From positions 2,447,651 to 2,511,650 of the forward strand of contig NW_024104665.1 in assembly GCF_003945595.2 (NCBI RefSeq): 64,000 nucleotides of DNA, read 5' to 3'. The translations under genes and the position numbers were made by a program. Source of the stretch: Pipra filicauda (lineage: Eukaryota > Chordata > Aves > Passeriformes > Pipridae). The notes below the pieces were generated by a model that was given only the letters and a program-made list of their open reading frames with translations, did not search any database and was not told the origin of the DNA. Positions 1 through 11,632 of the stretch are shown here, one piece after another; within the stretch, counting starts at the first letter, position 1, and each line of letters begins with the position of its first letter.

Positions 1-847
1 CAATAGCAGCTTGCCTCAGTTGGTAGAGCCTGAATATGGGATTTTGCCTGGTTTATTTTAAGTCCGAGCAGCTAGCAGCTGGAGTATGTCCCACATGCTA
101 ACACTTGGAATTCCCCGGAGAGAAGGTTTGTTTCAAATGTAACACCGGCCCTCCAAAGCTGGACGTCTTCGTGCTTTATTAAGTTTGCATACTCCATCAT
201 TGCCTCAAGTCTCGATGATAATGCACCTATTCTGAGCGATCAAACTTCCTTGCCAGCTCCATATGAACTGGGTTTGATTTAAATGCAATCTATTAACAAT
301 ATCTATTTTCACACACATACACACCCCAGGCAGATACTGAACAGACACAGCCTTGCAGACTTACACAGCAGCTGTGACAACAACTGATGTCACCTCCTTT
401 GCAGAAATTTCCACAGGCGTCTTCCAAAGGCCAAGTTAAATGAGATAGAGCTTATCAGTTTCTTTAAAGTGCTCTGGATGAGACCAGTCCATGTGACCCC
501 CTTCCCAGCCGCGGGGGTGTGGTATGTCACAGCTCCCCTATCAGCTGGCACATGGCGGTGGGAGATATGAGACAGCAGAAAAGTAGTAGTAACAACATCA
601 CCCAGACTGCTGAAGACGGAACGAATACGCTGAGTAACTTCAGTGTGTGCTCACTCACTTTCTGAAAACAGGTGGAGGGTTTTCAGCCCTGACTTCTGCT
701 TGCACATCCCGCTCGGAACAGATGGGTGATAATGTTGCCAGCTATGAGTTGGAAAGGCTATGGTTCATTAGTGTCATATTAACACCTTTAAGCGGTGTGT
801 TGCAATATTTATTTTTTTTTTCTTCACTAATTTCTCCCTTCTTTCAG
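1..847. other. CpG-enriched non-coding stretch
   Basis: No gene is recognised here. The first 300 bases hold about seven CpG dinucleotides, more than most of the window, and a second GC-rich patch lies at 480-560 (around the GCCGCGGGGG string). An NF-kB-like string GGAATTCCCC sits at 109-118, and E-box and GATA-like strings (CTATCAGCTGG) lie at 538-548. The stretch ends in a long pyrimidine tract (about 809-845) that leads into the exon-like sequence at 848. Seen: base composition and motifs. Inferred: possible regulatory DNA. Single motif matches of this length occur often by chance. Confidence 0.4.
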
Positions 848-965
848 GTATTCTGTGAATAAAAAAGAAATTACCAGCAAGGATGTTTTTCCAAAAGCAA
901 TTGCTGAAGATAAATTCCTTGTCTCTGTTCTTGCATCAGAAATATTAGAGAATTACAGAAGATAG
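848..965 (+). CDS. Possible terminal exon of an unknown gene
   Basis: Gene not recognised. A strong splice-acceptor-like sequence (T-rich from about 809, then CTCCCTTCTTTCAG ending at 847) is followed at once by an open frame. If the exon starts at 848 the first base completes a split codon, then 38 codons run to a TAG at 963-965. The peptide includes KKEITSKDVFPKAIAEDK followed by FLVSVLASEILENYRR. Thirteen of 38 codons start with G, a periodicity typical of coding DNA, and the composition is balanced and hydrophilic. The exon would be last in a gene whose upstream part lies outside the window. No poly(A) signal was clearly placed after it. In 64 kb some acceptor-plus-frame coincidences are expected, and a 38-codon open frame is not rare, so this is only a lead. 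Confidence 0.25.
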
Positions 966-3900
966 CCTCCTCAGTTGTACTGCTGAAATTACTGAATGTT
1001 TCAGATTTCCTTCACTGCCTTCAATCATAATTAAATGATCAGTTGCAAAGAGTTAATTTTTAAAGCTTTCACGATTATCAACTTTATTCAAAATACTAAC
1101 TAGCCAATAAGATATTAACACAAGCATATATTTCATATTTCCAAAACATCTCATTTAATACTTTATACTTGCTAGGACAAAAAGGCTCCTTACTTGAACT
1201 AATTTAAAAACATAGCCATAGTATCAAACACTGTTTTCAAACAGCTTGAAATTTTCACCCCAGTACTCTCCCAGTTTCTCTACACAGGCCTGTTACCACA
1301 AAAGACAGCCTTAAACTCTTACCCCAAGCTAGTTATGGTATTTTGGTTAACAAATGTTGGTAATGCAACTTTTTTCTTTGTGAATGTGCCCTTTCAATTT
1401 CTGAATTCAAATTTTTCCACCAGCATAGGTACAGTCACTCTAGATCACTTGGGTATGTCCTTTGTAAATTGTGCTATTGGTGCAAGACTAACAGTTTCTG
1501 TCATACAGCAACACAACATAGAAATTCTTAGTCTAGCAGAGCAGTGAAATATGGGTATACAGCATATATAAGTACACAAAAATTTGTGGCAAGGGCAGCA
1601 AGAGAAGTTGAAATCCAGTCTTATGCTCCATTCCTGAGGTCCTTCTCCTAGCCCTGCTACTGAGTGTGGATTGACTTTTGGGGGTTTTAAATCAGATTTC
1701 TTACAGTTCTGCCAGATTGCTCCAATCTTACTGCAATCTCACACCTATTAAGAATCTCCCTGACTCATCTAGCCAGCTCACATTGGATGGAACAAGCTGG
1801 ATCGCCTTTACCCATTTCCTCTTTCAAAGTTAAGTGTCTGCAGATAGAAAAATAAGCTTTCTAAGGCACGGACAGGCTCTCCTATTTCAACTGCAGTGTG
1901 CTCAGCTCAAAACTGTGGCTGGAACCTAGATGTTAATGCCACCTTAAATAATATTTTTTCAGGTGTTGGCTAGAGTTTTAAGACATAGTTCCAGCAATGA
2001 GCATATCAGAGCAGCCAAGACACAGCTGCTCAAAACAGCAACATGCAGTGGTTATATATGCAATGAAAAAAGATCTCCTTCAAGGAAGCTATTGAGGACA
2101 GCTGCAGATCAGTCCTCCTCAGGGTTCATTAGCTTTTTTCATCTTCTGTAAGCCAACCCTGGGCATGACTTTAGAAGATGATTAAACCAAAGATTTGTGT
2201 GTCATTACAACCTCTCCAACTCCAGCTGCAACCTTTTATCCATGAAAGTCCCAGGATTCAAGATCCAGGATAGAAGCCTTCCTATCTCTGGTATTTCCTT
2301 GTCATGCTGGTTACAATCACTGTTCCCACCATCACCTGTATCTGAACTGTCTTTGGTCAAAGATCCTTAATCCTTGCTGGAACTACATAAACAGCCACAT
2401 GGATTGCCAGACACCTAACATGACTGGTGAACCCTGGACTGTGGCAGATAAAAGGCCTTTCAGTATTCTCCCCAGCAGGTCTTCCACAAAGGTATAATAA
2501 ATTTTGTGCCCAAGTTCACTTCACCTTTATGCTGTAGGGATGCTCTAAATGGTTCTGTTATGTATAGAACAGATACATATTTATATGTAGTCCTGACCAT
2601 AGGTATGGTGAGATGCCAGCTATGAATTGACAGAATTTATAAAGCTCTGCCAAAGGTACTCATAAGTGTGAGTTGCACACATGAGCTTTAAGTGCTAAAA
2701 AAGGCCCTACTTTCTTCACACCTGAAATATGGACCCACAGCCCCTACACTTACAGCATTCACAAGCCAGTGCACGATACTCCATGCACAGTGATTTTAAA
2801 TTTTAAATGCAGACACATGACCTCAGATTCCACTCATAAAGGGCTATCTGTATTGCAATGTTTGAGACTTACAAGTGCAAGCAAAGCAGAGGCACTAAGG
2901 ACTTATGTGAAAAAATAATTATTCCATGTAGAAAGGAAGTCAGCTTGCTTTGGAGCAGAGGTGTTAATAGACTAACCTTTTTCCCTAACACCAGCCTGCT
3001 TACCTGAAAATATGAAAACATGCAGTGTTGTATTTATTTGTGGTGGGTATATCATATCCCACTCATGTTAGATGTCTTGCTGCATTTCAGACTAAGATAG
3101 TCATTAATGGGAATACCAACTATAAGAGTCATTTACTGGAAAGTAAACCCTGGACAACTGTGCTGCAATTTTAGTAATTTGGGGGAAGAGGCATGCAGAT
3201 CATAATATACAAATATGGCTAAACTTAAAAGAGTAGCTTCAGAATAGATACCTTCCCCCCTTCCACCAGTTCAGGATAGTTAATAAGAACTGGATCTTGA
3301 ATGACAGTACCAAAACAGGGACTTGGCAAAGAGGAGACTCGGTTCAACTGAGATATCCACCAGAGCACAGAAAAAATCATCAGCAACTGGAACAGGGGAA
3401 AAGGTGGAAAGATTACAAAGATCTATAGTAGAAAAGGTACCTAGGTCCCTCTCAAAGGCAGCATAATTTTGTTTCCTAAACAAGGTTTCTTCTCCTCCCC
3501 ATCTCAAATATATTTCAATTGCAATCAATGGTAATTTCACAGCAGTAGCAAAAGTGGGTAGACACGGCATTAGCAAATTAAGCACAGGGCCATTGGTTGC
3601 TCTGGCTGTGCCGGACTAATGTCCCCCTAGCCCCTCTTGTCCTTCCATTAGCAAAAAATTAGTTTCCTCTGCTAGCATAAGCATGCATGTAAGTAGGTTC
3701 TTAACCCTATCAAAATGAATCAGGCCTGAAAACAAGGAAGACAGAAACCTATAGAATGTGTTAAAACTAGATCCTACTGAGAGGACCAAGCAGTTATGCA
3801 GCTATACCTGTAGGTTGGGTGGGGTCTCAGTGACACTGTCAGTGTGGGACAGTCTTCCTCACCTGCTTTCCTTCAAGCTGGAACTGAAATAGGCATGAGC

Positions 3901-4558
3901 CAGAAAGCACCTCACCACCAGCAATACAAATGTGTCTAGGAAAGGAGCGCTGTTGATGCAAAGCAGACAACAGTGACCAAGGGCACTTGCTATCCCAGAA
4001 AATCCCTTGTACTTGAGGGCGATGCAGGACTAGCATGGATGGGCAAGACCATAAAGTCTGCATCTCTTTCCTTGCAGTTTAAGCTACTCCTTGGTTCTGA
4101 AGTTCTTTTGGATATGCTTTGAGTAAAGATAGGAAAGGATAAACTTTGCTGTCCCAAGTTGGATACATCCTCCCTTACTTTTTTTTTCCAGCCTAAAGGA
4201 GTTTAGAAGAGGAAATTGGAAAGTAGACATAAAGCTGCTAGGACACTCAGTGGAAGATGTGGCTTGCCAGCTGCTAATCTGTGAGGCAGGGACTCCCCAG
4301 ACATCCACACCTCAGTGGATGCCCTCCCCTAACTGCTTCCCTCAGGACTCTATTATCACTACAGCATCTCTGCAATAACCTGGTGATATAAGATCTAAAT
4401 TAGAAAAGGATAAAAATGGGGCTTACAGCATTTCGCACTACCTATGTAACTCTTACTTCTCCTTCTGTTAACTGATCCACCTGCTTCCCAGAACTGAAAC
4501 TGTCTGCACTCAAGGGAGGACTTTGCTCTAGCTCTGTTTGTGGAAATGGGTGTGCATA

Positions 4559-4591
4559 TTTGGTTGGGTTTGGGCTTTTAGGGTTGGGTTT
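4559..4591. repeat. G/T-rich low-complexity tract
   Basis: Alternating runs of G and T (TTGGTTGGGTTTGGG and similar) without a fixed period. On the other strand it reads as A/C-rich sequence like that at 20183-20225 and 22906-22972. Confidence 0.6.
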
Positions 4592-4938
4592 ACATCCTCT
4601 AAAATAAATAAGTTGCAAAGCTGCTTACTTTATGGAGGTACACAACATAATATTTTTCTCGCAAAGAGTCCAAGGCAGATCATGCAAGGCCATTTGATAA
4701 GATGTTGGAGTGTTAATAGATGGTATACATGGGCACCTTTTATATGTATCACACACACCTACTTGCCTGGAAGCAAATCAATAACTCCCTACACCAAAGC
4801 TTGCATTTGTCTGCTCTTACTAGAGGTAGAATGGTGCCTGAGGGAGGGCCACAAGTATTCCATTACTTAGGATCAGTGCCTGGTCAAAATGGAAAGGCTG
4901 CTAAAAATAAGCAACATTTGCTCATTGGTATAAATAAC

Positions 4939-4990
4939 GAAAGCGAGAGAGAAAGAAAAACAGAAAGAGAACAAGATGAAAATGAAAACT
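4939..4990. repeat. Purine-rich tract
   Basis: Fifty bases that are almost all A or G on the plus strand (GAGAGAGAAAGAAAAACAG and following), with few pyrimidine interruptions. No fixed repeat unit. Such tracts may adopt triplex structure or arise as simple-sequence decay; no function is assigned. Confidence 0.6.
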
Positions 4991-5682
4991 GGCCCCAGAC
5001 CAGGCCTTGCAGAATGACTAGTCACCTCCTCATTGCCAATTCTCTCACCATCTCCAGTATGGGTAAGATACTTTCCAGTGCCAAGTGCCCTCAGCTTCTT
5101 TCCTGAGAGGACCATCCCTTGCAGATCCACAGCGGACCCAAGGATAGGAGGTAGCTCCCACAGCACTTCACAAGCCAGTACAAAATACCACTGTGATCCC
5201 CACAGTAGCTTGCAAAGCAAGTATTTGTTTTATCTCTATTTTGTTTATAAAGGGTATTATGGAGGGGAGTGGGGTTGCATTAAAAACTTTATCCTGACTT
5301 TATTAAAACAGAAATAACTTTTAGATTCCCATTTTTCTAACAGACTCCTAGCAAATAGTTCCCAGAGCACACTTGGCTGCCTATTCTCAAGTACTAAAGT
5401 TGAGAAAGCTAAGCCTATCTATATTTGGAGGAAAATAAGAACACTAGGCTAATTAAAATTCACTCTTGCCCTGTATTCCTAAAAGCACTGCGCACCCCCC
5501 TAGCACCAGACATTTCAAGGTGGGCTGCCTTTTTACTGGAAAGTTTAAAGCAGAGTATGATTCTCGTTACTTTTCATTTTAGTCTCTTTTTAATAGAAAG
5601 GAATAATAATTGGGAACCAGCTCCCAAGTAGCACACTCAATTTTCCCTCCGCTTCTATTTAATGTATTCTATTGTAATAAAG

Positions 5683-5694
5683 CACACACACACA
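5683..5694. repeat. (CA)6 microsatellite
   Basis: Six CA units in a row, flanked by AG and AATC. A short dinucleotide repeat. Confidence 0.8.
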
Positions 5695-5827
5695 AATCTA
5701 TTAGCCCTACAATTAAACAAATAATGGTATTAACAACTCCCACCCATCGCCGTAAGCAGGTTTAGCTGCGAGAGCTGAAGCAGCTGTTTCTGTCCTGTGT
5801 CTCTGCCAGAGGTCACCATCCTGCAGT

Positions 5828-5843
5828 AGGATCAGCTGATCCT
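5828..5843. other. 16-bp perfect palindrome centred on an E-box
   Basis: The string AGGATCAGCTGATCCT is its own reverse complement. Its centre is the E-box CAGCTG, nested within TGATCAGCTGATCA-like symmetry, and another CAGCTG lies about 45 bases upstream near 5780. Seen: the palindrome. Known: basic helix-loop-helix dimers bind CANNTG. Inferred: possible binding site for a symmetric dimer. No neighbouring promoter was found. Confidence 0.5.
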
Positions 5844-6378
5844 CCTGGATAAACTCCTGAGCAAGTGCAGTGTACAGGCTGCAGCATGACTATAAACCAC
5901 CTCCAATTTCAGTTTACTCTGGCAGTAACCTCCTAGAAAAATTAAAGGGAGGAGACCTAAGGCTGGTAACTGTTTCATCTCTCAGTATCAGATAAATCCA
6001 CTTTGATTACATTTCAAAGCCCTAAAAAACGGAACAGTCAAGAGGTTTATAATAATGCTCTGGCTTGCCATGAATTAACATTAATTCTCATGCTGAAAAA
6101 GGTCACTAGCATAACCATTGAAACATACCTAAAATAAGAGCTAAGAGAGGTCCTCTAAAGTTTATCCAGGTATGTGTAGACTTTAAATATTTTCAAAACT
6201 AGCTAACTCTATGAAATTAAGCTACTTTTAAATTTAGGACTAGGACAAATTTGGGTATCTCCCTACAGCCCCAACAATGTTGCAATATCCTAACTACCAT
6301 AGATACCACGTGAAATCTCAAACAGTAGACAAAGAAGGACAAGGTTCCTACTCAAGTGAAGGTGTTGTTTTTTTAAAC
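5844..6378. other. Non-coding DNA, nothing distinctive
   Basis: AT-rich sequence between the palindrome and the minisatellite. I see no long frame, repeat or RNA-like structure. Confidence 0.6.
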
Positions 6379-6523
6379 ACCAACAGATGATTGTCAGACC
6401 AACAGATGATTGGCTTAGAAGCCGTCAACATCTTTTTGGCATTCAAAATGGAGACATGCATATAGATGATTGGCTTAGAAGCTATCAGCATCTTTTTGGC
6501 ATTCAAAACGGAGACATGCATAC
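6379..6523. repeat. 60-bp minisatellite, two full units plus partial lead-in
   Basis: Two head-to-tail 60-bp units lie at 6404-6463 and 6464-6523. They differ at five of 60 positions, and all five differences are transitions. Just upstream, a 15-base string starting ACCAACAGATGATTG (6379-6393) recurs at 6398-6412, so the start of the unit has been duplicated again with a 19-base period. This shows local tandem duplication followed by modest divergence. A 60-codon open frame that overlaps the second unit appears incidental. Confidence 0.9.
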
Positions 6524-9500
6524 TTAGAGAGGACTTGCTTACTGGTAACTATACAGAAAACAACTGGTGGTTAGTTACAGTTCAGTTTCTGGTGCACAGA
6601 CTTCACACCGTCAAATTCACACGAAACAAAGAAAGATGTTGGTTTTGAGTAATGGTGTGAATGAGGAGACTGCTAAACCGTAGGCATACCTTGAAAGCAG
6701 GAAAATAATACAAAAGGCAGGCCATGGTCTCCATAGTGCAGGGATTGAGTGCAACAGAAGATTGAAAAAATGAGCGCAAGATTTATTATGTTTAGACTAG
6801 AGCGTGAGGCAAAGCATTTGAGGCTGGGAGGTGTGGGAAGACTGAAACAATGAAGAACTTTCAAAAGGAGAATGATTTGTGATATCTGGAAGGGGTTTGT
6901 TTTACAATGCTTGAACCACACTTACGTAGCTGCAATACCACAAAGTCCTGGTATAGGTGCATTGTGCTGAGATGAGAGGATCTTCTGTTGTGGCTTTCAC
7001 CACACTTGTCCCAATCTCTTACATATGGTTTGCGCTGACATGGCTCCAGCTACTCCAAGACTTCCAACCCTGACACAACCATCCTCTGCACCCTTTTCAT
7101 GCCACTCTTCCAAACAATACAGGCCAGCTCTATTCCTCTTGGTCACGTTTGTACTCATAGGCACTTCCCTGAAGCTAAGGTAAATTCAGAGCAGGTACAG
7201 AGGCAAGCAGGTTCTGGTGTCTAATATGTAAACTCTGCCCGAAGTCATCCTCTAAAACTTCCATGCTGCATTTTCAAGGCAACATTATTTGAATGATCCA
7301 GGAACACTGTGAGTAGGAGAGGAGGGAGTATGACACGGCTGGCTTGGGCACATGTGGCAAGGGCAGGCGTGGAGCCAGCCAGCTCTTAAGGGCAGGGGAG
7401 GCAGCCCTGCTCGCGCCTGAAGCAACTTTCCAGGCTATTCCTGTCACAGACCACTCCGCAGAGCCTCTGCCAGCCCCTGGAGGAGGGCACAGGCACATGA
7501 TAAGGATAAGCAGGAGCTGAAACGAGATGGCACCGAATTAATTTCCCTCTGCATGACCTATGCACTAGATTTTTGGCATCTCAAAAGGCACAAAGAGAAA
7601 CCCACTGGAGTAAGCAGGGCCCTGCGTCAGCAAAACAACATTTCTCACATGAAATGCTCTGGCTGGCAGAGCTGCGAAGGTGAGGATTAGTCATCGTTTC
7701 CAACACTGTACCACATGTTTAAGAGATGATATGAAGGGATAGGGAGAGTATTAATCTCATTTTCCTTTCTTCTTTGTTTAAAATAACTTTGTTTAAAATA
7801 ACACGATGAAGATATGAAAGATGTTATTTCTGCTCTCAAAAAATCAATACAGAGGGAGGCAGTCCACTAGTTTATTACCAGGCAATGCTTCTACTATGAA
7901 ACACTCTGTGAATGACAAAAAAAAGAAATATGATGACATCAGTCACAAGCATCAAGAAAGTAAAAACTGAACAAGAGAAGGATTTATCTTCAGCTAGCCT
8001 AAAGTAAATAGTTCAATCAAGCAAACAAAAAAAATCTTGACAATTGACTTCAGTTAAGAATTAAGGAAAATATGTCTAAAAATGAAGGTCACCAAATCCG
8101 ATCTTCTGTATTGTTCAGCCAATGAAATTTCCTCCACTTGCACTTTTGTCTATGGTTTTTACTTGATGTAACTTTTTATTAAATATTTCAGCAAACAAAA
8201 GGAAATAGCAAAACCAGAAGGGAGGCAAGACAGTCTTTTTCAGGGAAACTGGAAACTAATTCAGCAAAGTGGGTCAAAGGAAATGCTGAAAAATACAAAT
8301 CCATTCTACAGGTTAACTGAAGTCAGAAAGCACTAGTCTACACAGAGTTATTGTAGCACTTAATATATAGCTCAAATTTGCTTTAGAAATTAATAAAGAG
8401 AAAGTAGAACAGTAGCCCAGTAAGGGCAAATAGGCCAGCATTTGGGACTCAGGAAAAGGCTATGCTAATAGTACAGTGGCAAACACACCTATTTGCCACA
8501 AATCATACAAGTCCCTTTCCATGCATTTTGAGAAATGTAGGAACATGTTAACTGTTTATCCACTAAAGGTGCATGTTAAAGAATTGTAGCTGACAGGGCG
8601 TAAGAGCAGGAGGGGGCTGGAGGTCAGGAGAAGTTCCAGCGATAAACCATCTCCCTCCTTTAGATAAGGCTGATGGTGGCTTAGTTGCATTACAAGGGAG
8701 AAAAGCAATGGAAGAAGCCCCTCTTCACAGCAGGATTAAGAGAGATTGTAAACAAGAGGGAATTGTGCATCTGCATAGTCCTCAGAGAGAAAAAAGCAGC
8801 TAAACCAGAAGAAAAGATGGGTAAGAGGGTGGTACCAGAAGGGAGTAGGGGAAGAGGGTCAAAGATGTGGAGCAGGGGTTACCTAGTCCAGGAACGTGCC
8901 TCTGGGAAAGGTTCTCACTGGCTTCGAGCATTGCCATCCATATACAGGCAGGGTGGCTGCTTTGAGGCAGGCTTTTCTGGGGTGCCCTGCGAGCAGCAGT
9001 AGGTGCACTGCAGAGGTGGGGAGCCTCATCACAGGCCCTGTCGTCCAACTCCGAGATGCTCCACAGCCATGTCTTACACCAACTTTCTCCCTCACGGCAG
9101 ATTTCGAGGAGAAAATGTTCACAGTAAATAAAACCTTTGAAGGGAAACCACAAATATTGAGGAGGGTTGTCAGCAGCCATCAGACCTGTGTCCTATTTTA
9201 TACCTGCAAATGCAAAGTAAATGAGAGGTGATTTGGCAATGGTGTGAAGAGGCTGTCCCTTTGAAACTCCAACCTTTCCCTCAGTTTCAGGCAATGCTAT
9301 GCCTCCTATTTTACTTTCAAACAGCTAACTGGCAGAGAAATCCATGATGTAAGCTGGTAACTACACAAAATTAGCTCTAGCCAACTGTGAATTCATTTGT
9401 TCTTTCTATTTGCAGTCTCTGCTTTACTGGAACATAAAACTTGGTACAAGTCAGCATATTTCCCCACATTTAAAATTATAACAACAAGGGCAAAGGCATG

Positions 9501-11611
9501 AAAATAATATCACTAATGCAAAAGAGGAACAAAAATCCAGCCTAGGGGCAATCATGGCAGCAGAGAAATTCAGTATACCTGGACTATTTTACTGTCATCT
9601 TTCATTTTCTAGTTCTAGTCCAGCATTTCTATAGAAAAAAAAAGAATATTAATTTTTAACTTCTTCCTATGAAGCATTAAAAAAAGCCCAACAGCAACAA
9701 ATATAAAAACACACCACCCATCCATGAAACTAACCATTCTTCATGATGATTCATGGAATAAGACTTTTTCTTCAAGCTTTAAGTATCTCTATACGATTAA
9801 TAGCAAAATAAACACCACTTGCCAAATAAATCTGCACTAATCTAATCTAACAGCATCTAACCACTCTCCATGTTTCCCTATTGTTATACTCCTGTGGAAT
9901 GACTTTGCTAGCCCTCCCCCAAAACCATTGCTTCCTGTACTTCCTGCATCTCAAAGGCATGCAAATGAACTCCTCACAGCTTTTATCCCTTCTTTGACAC
10001 ATACAACTTACTTAAACATACAGAAACAAACAGACTGTATTTATTTACATTGCGACAGTTCCCAAAGGCTCCATCCAGCACAGCCGTGAGAGGAAAGAAC
10101 AGCAAGTCCAGAGTTCAAGCAGCAGCAATCAATGTGCCTGCCGAGCTCAACACCAACTTTCAGATGTGAGTACATGGAAAACAGAGAATTGTTCACTGGA
10201 CTCCAGAAGCACTGCAAGTTATAATCGTTTCCCCCACTAAATTGTTTGGTAATTGAAGTATGGGAATGTATTTCCTCTTAAGTAGGGTTTCTAGCCTTTA
10301 CATTGTCATAAAACCTGATTTCTGACACCTCTGTCAACATATATGAGCTATTGAAATAACTAGGGACAAGCCTTATTCCCAGTCAGTCAAATCTACATGG
10401 GTAGGTCAAGAGTTATTAGAACAAAGCCAAAAAAACACATAGCCAAATGGAAGTATGGTTTCTTGACTTAGATAAGATTAAAATAAAAAAAAAAGTCAAG
10501 GGCAGCATTTTCAAACATAAAGGTAAACGATAAGCCCCTAAATCTGTAGTGGGACACACTAATTAAAACCCCAAGCCTCTTTGGGAATCTATTTCAGTTA
10601 GAGGACCATTTTAGTTTAATAAGCTCTATTTTGGTTAAATCCCAGGCAACATTCCTATGAAGCAGTCTGCAAACTTAACAGTAGAGCACAGTACATAATT
10701 CCACAAGGACTGTCCAACAGAGGAAACTACTGAGTTGTCACCGTTGGCCGAGATATCCTTGTGTCCCCTTTACATGCAGTTACTCTGAACACTTACTCAG
10801 TACGGAAGAAACTCCATTATTTGCCACTCTTGACAGCTCTGTCTCTGGCAAAACTTATGGCAATAATGAGGCTACCACTTACCTTGCTGCACAAAGCGCG
10901 TCCCTACGTCTGCCTGAACAAGCACAGTGTCACTTTTTCTTCCTGTGATACAGCTTCTGAAAATGCATCACTTCAGGACAGAATAAAAAACAAACAGCAA
11001 GGCCGTCCTTCGCAAAAACAAACTGCCCTTCGTCATCTCCACATCATCACACTTGTCTCTAAAAGGTGATGGTTAAAACAGCAAGAGCTGTCAAGGGTTA
11101 GTTTTTCCATGGGGTTTGCCTAGTGGGAATCTTTAAGAAAATAAATACAGGCTTCAGGTGAGGATGCAGAACACTGTCAGTGATGTTAGGCAGGGATCAC
11201 TGAAGTGTCCTTTCCCCACTTAGAAGAATTTAAGCTTGCATTTGTATTGAAGGAGGGAGAAGATAGGAAGCTTACAAATGAAAAAAAGAGTTTATTCCTG
11301 AATTTTGGGGCCAGGAGATGTCTACTAGGTCAATAAAAAACACCTCTCCCCTTCCATAATCAATCAAAACAGACATTTCAGAAAAAGTGAGCACCTCCAG
11401 ATGTTCTTCTGAACCACTTGCAATTTTCCAAGCATATTTAGGCTAAGCTTTAATCAAATGGCCAGAAGAAATAATCATCCCACTCTTGCAAACAATTCAC
11501 CATGTGGCCTTAAATAAATCACTTGCATATGATCAGCACTAGAGAAGAAGAAAGTTTTCTACTCCTTTTCATGTATAGAGGCATTATTTGCTGTTAGCCT
11601 TGCAGGGGGAA
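6524..11611. other. Non-coding DNA with small simple repeats
   Basis: No gene is recognised. A GC-richer patch at about 7360-7460 includes several CpGs and two GATA strings just after it (near 7499-7510), and 8580-9180 is moderately GC-rich with overlapping open frames on both strands that look like chance. A 15-bp tandem duplication lies at 7772-7801. A weak resemblance to a MIR-type SINE is seen at about 8425-8530. Confidence 0.55.
7772..7801. repeat. Perfect 15-bp tandem duplication
   Basis: CTTTGTTTAAAATAA occurs twice head to tail without mismatch, as expected from a recent slippage or small duplication event. Confidence 0.9.
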
Positions 11612-11632
11612 GGGGGGGGGGGGGGGGGGGGG
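11612..11632. repeat. Homopolymer run of 21 G
   Basis: Twenty-one consecutive G on the plus strand, preceded by GGGGGAA and followed by AGGTGAG. Long G runs can form G-quadruplexes and are prone to length errors in replication and sequencing, so the exact count should be treated with care. Confidence 0.9.

Larger units (their letters stand above)
966..5827. other. AT-rich non-coding DNA
   Basis: No gene, RNA gene or clear transposon is seen. Frames of 60-128 codons occur (for example near 3280-3585 minus and 4720-5106 plus), but they lack domain-like composition and overlap on both strands. Short features inside: a G/T-rich low-complexity tract at 4559-4591, a purine-rich run at about 4939-4990 and a (CA)6 run at 5683-5694. 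A stretch at about 1600-1690 weakly resembles the middle of a MIR-type SINE (see findings). Confidence 0.6.

Noticed and set aside
5..40. tRNA A-box-like string (CCTCAGTTGGTAGAGCC)
   Set aside because: Resembles a tRNA D-arm, but no B box (GGTTCRANNCC), anticodon stem or acceptor pairing follows within tRNA distance.
1963..2151. Frame after the acceptor-like ATATTTTTTCAG
   Set aside because: Opens right after the AG but has a short tract, no clear donor and no recognisable product.
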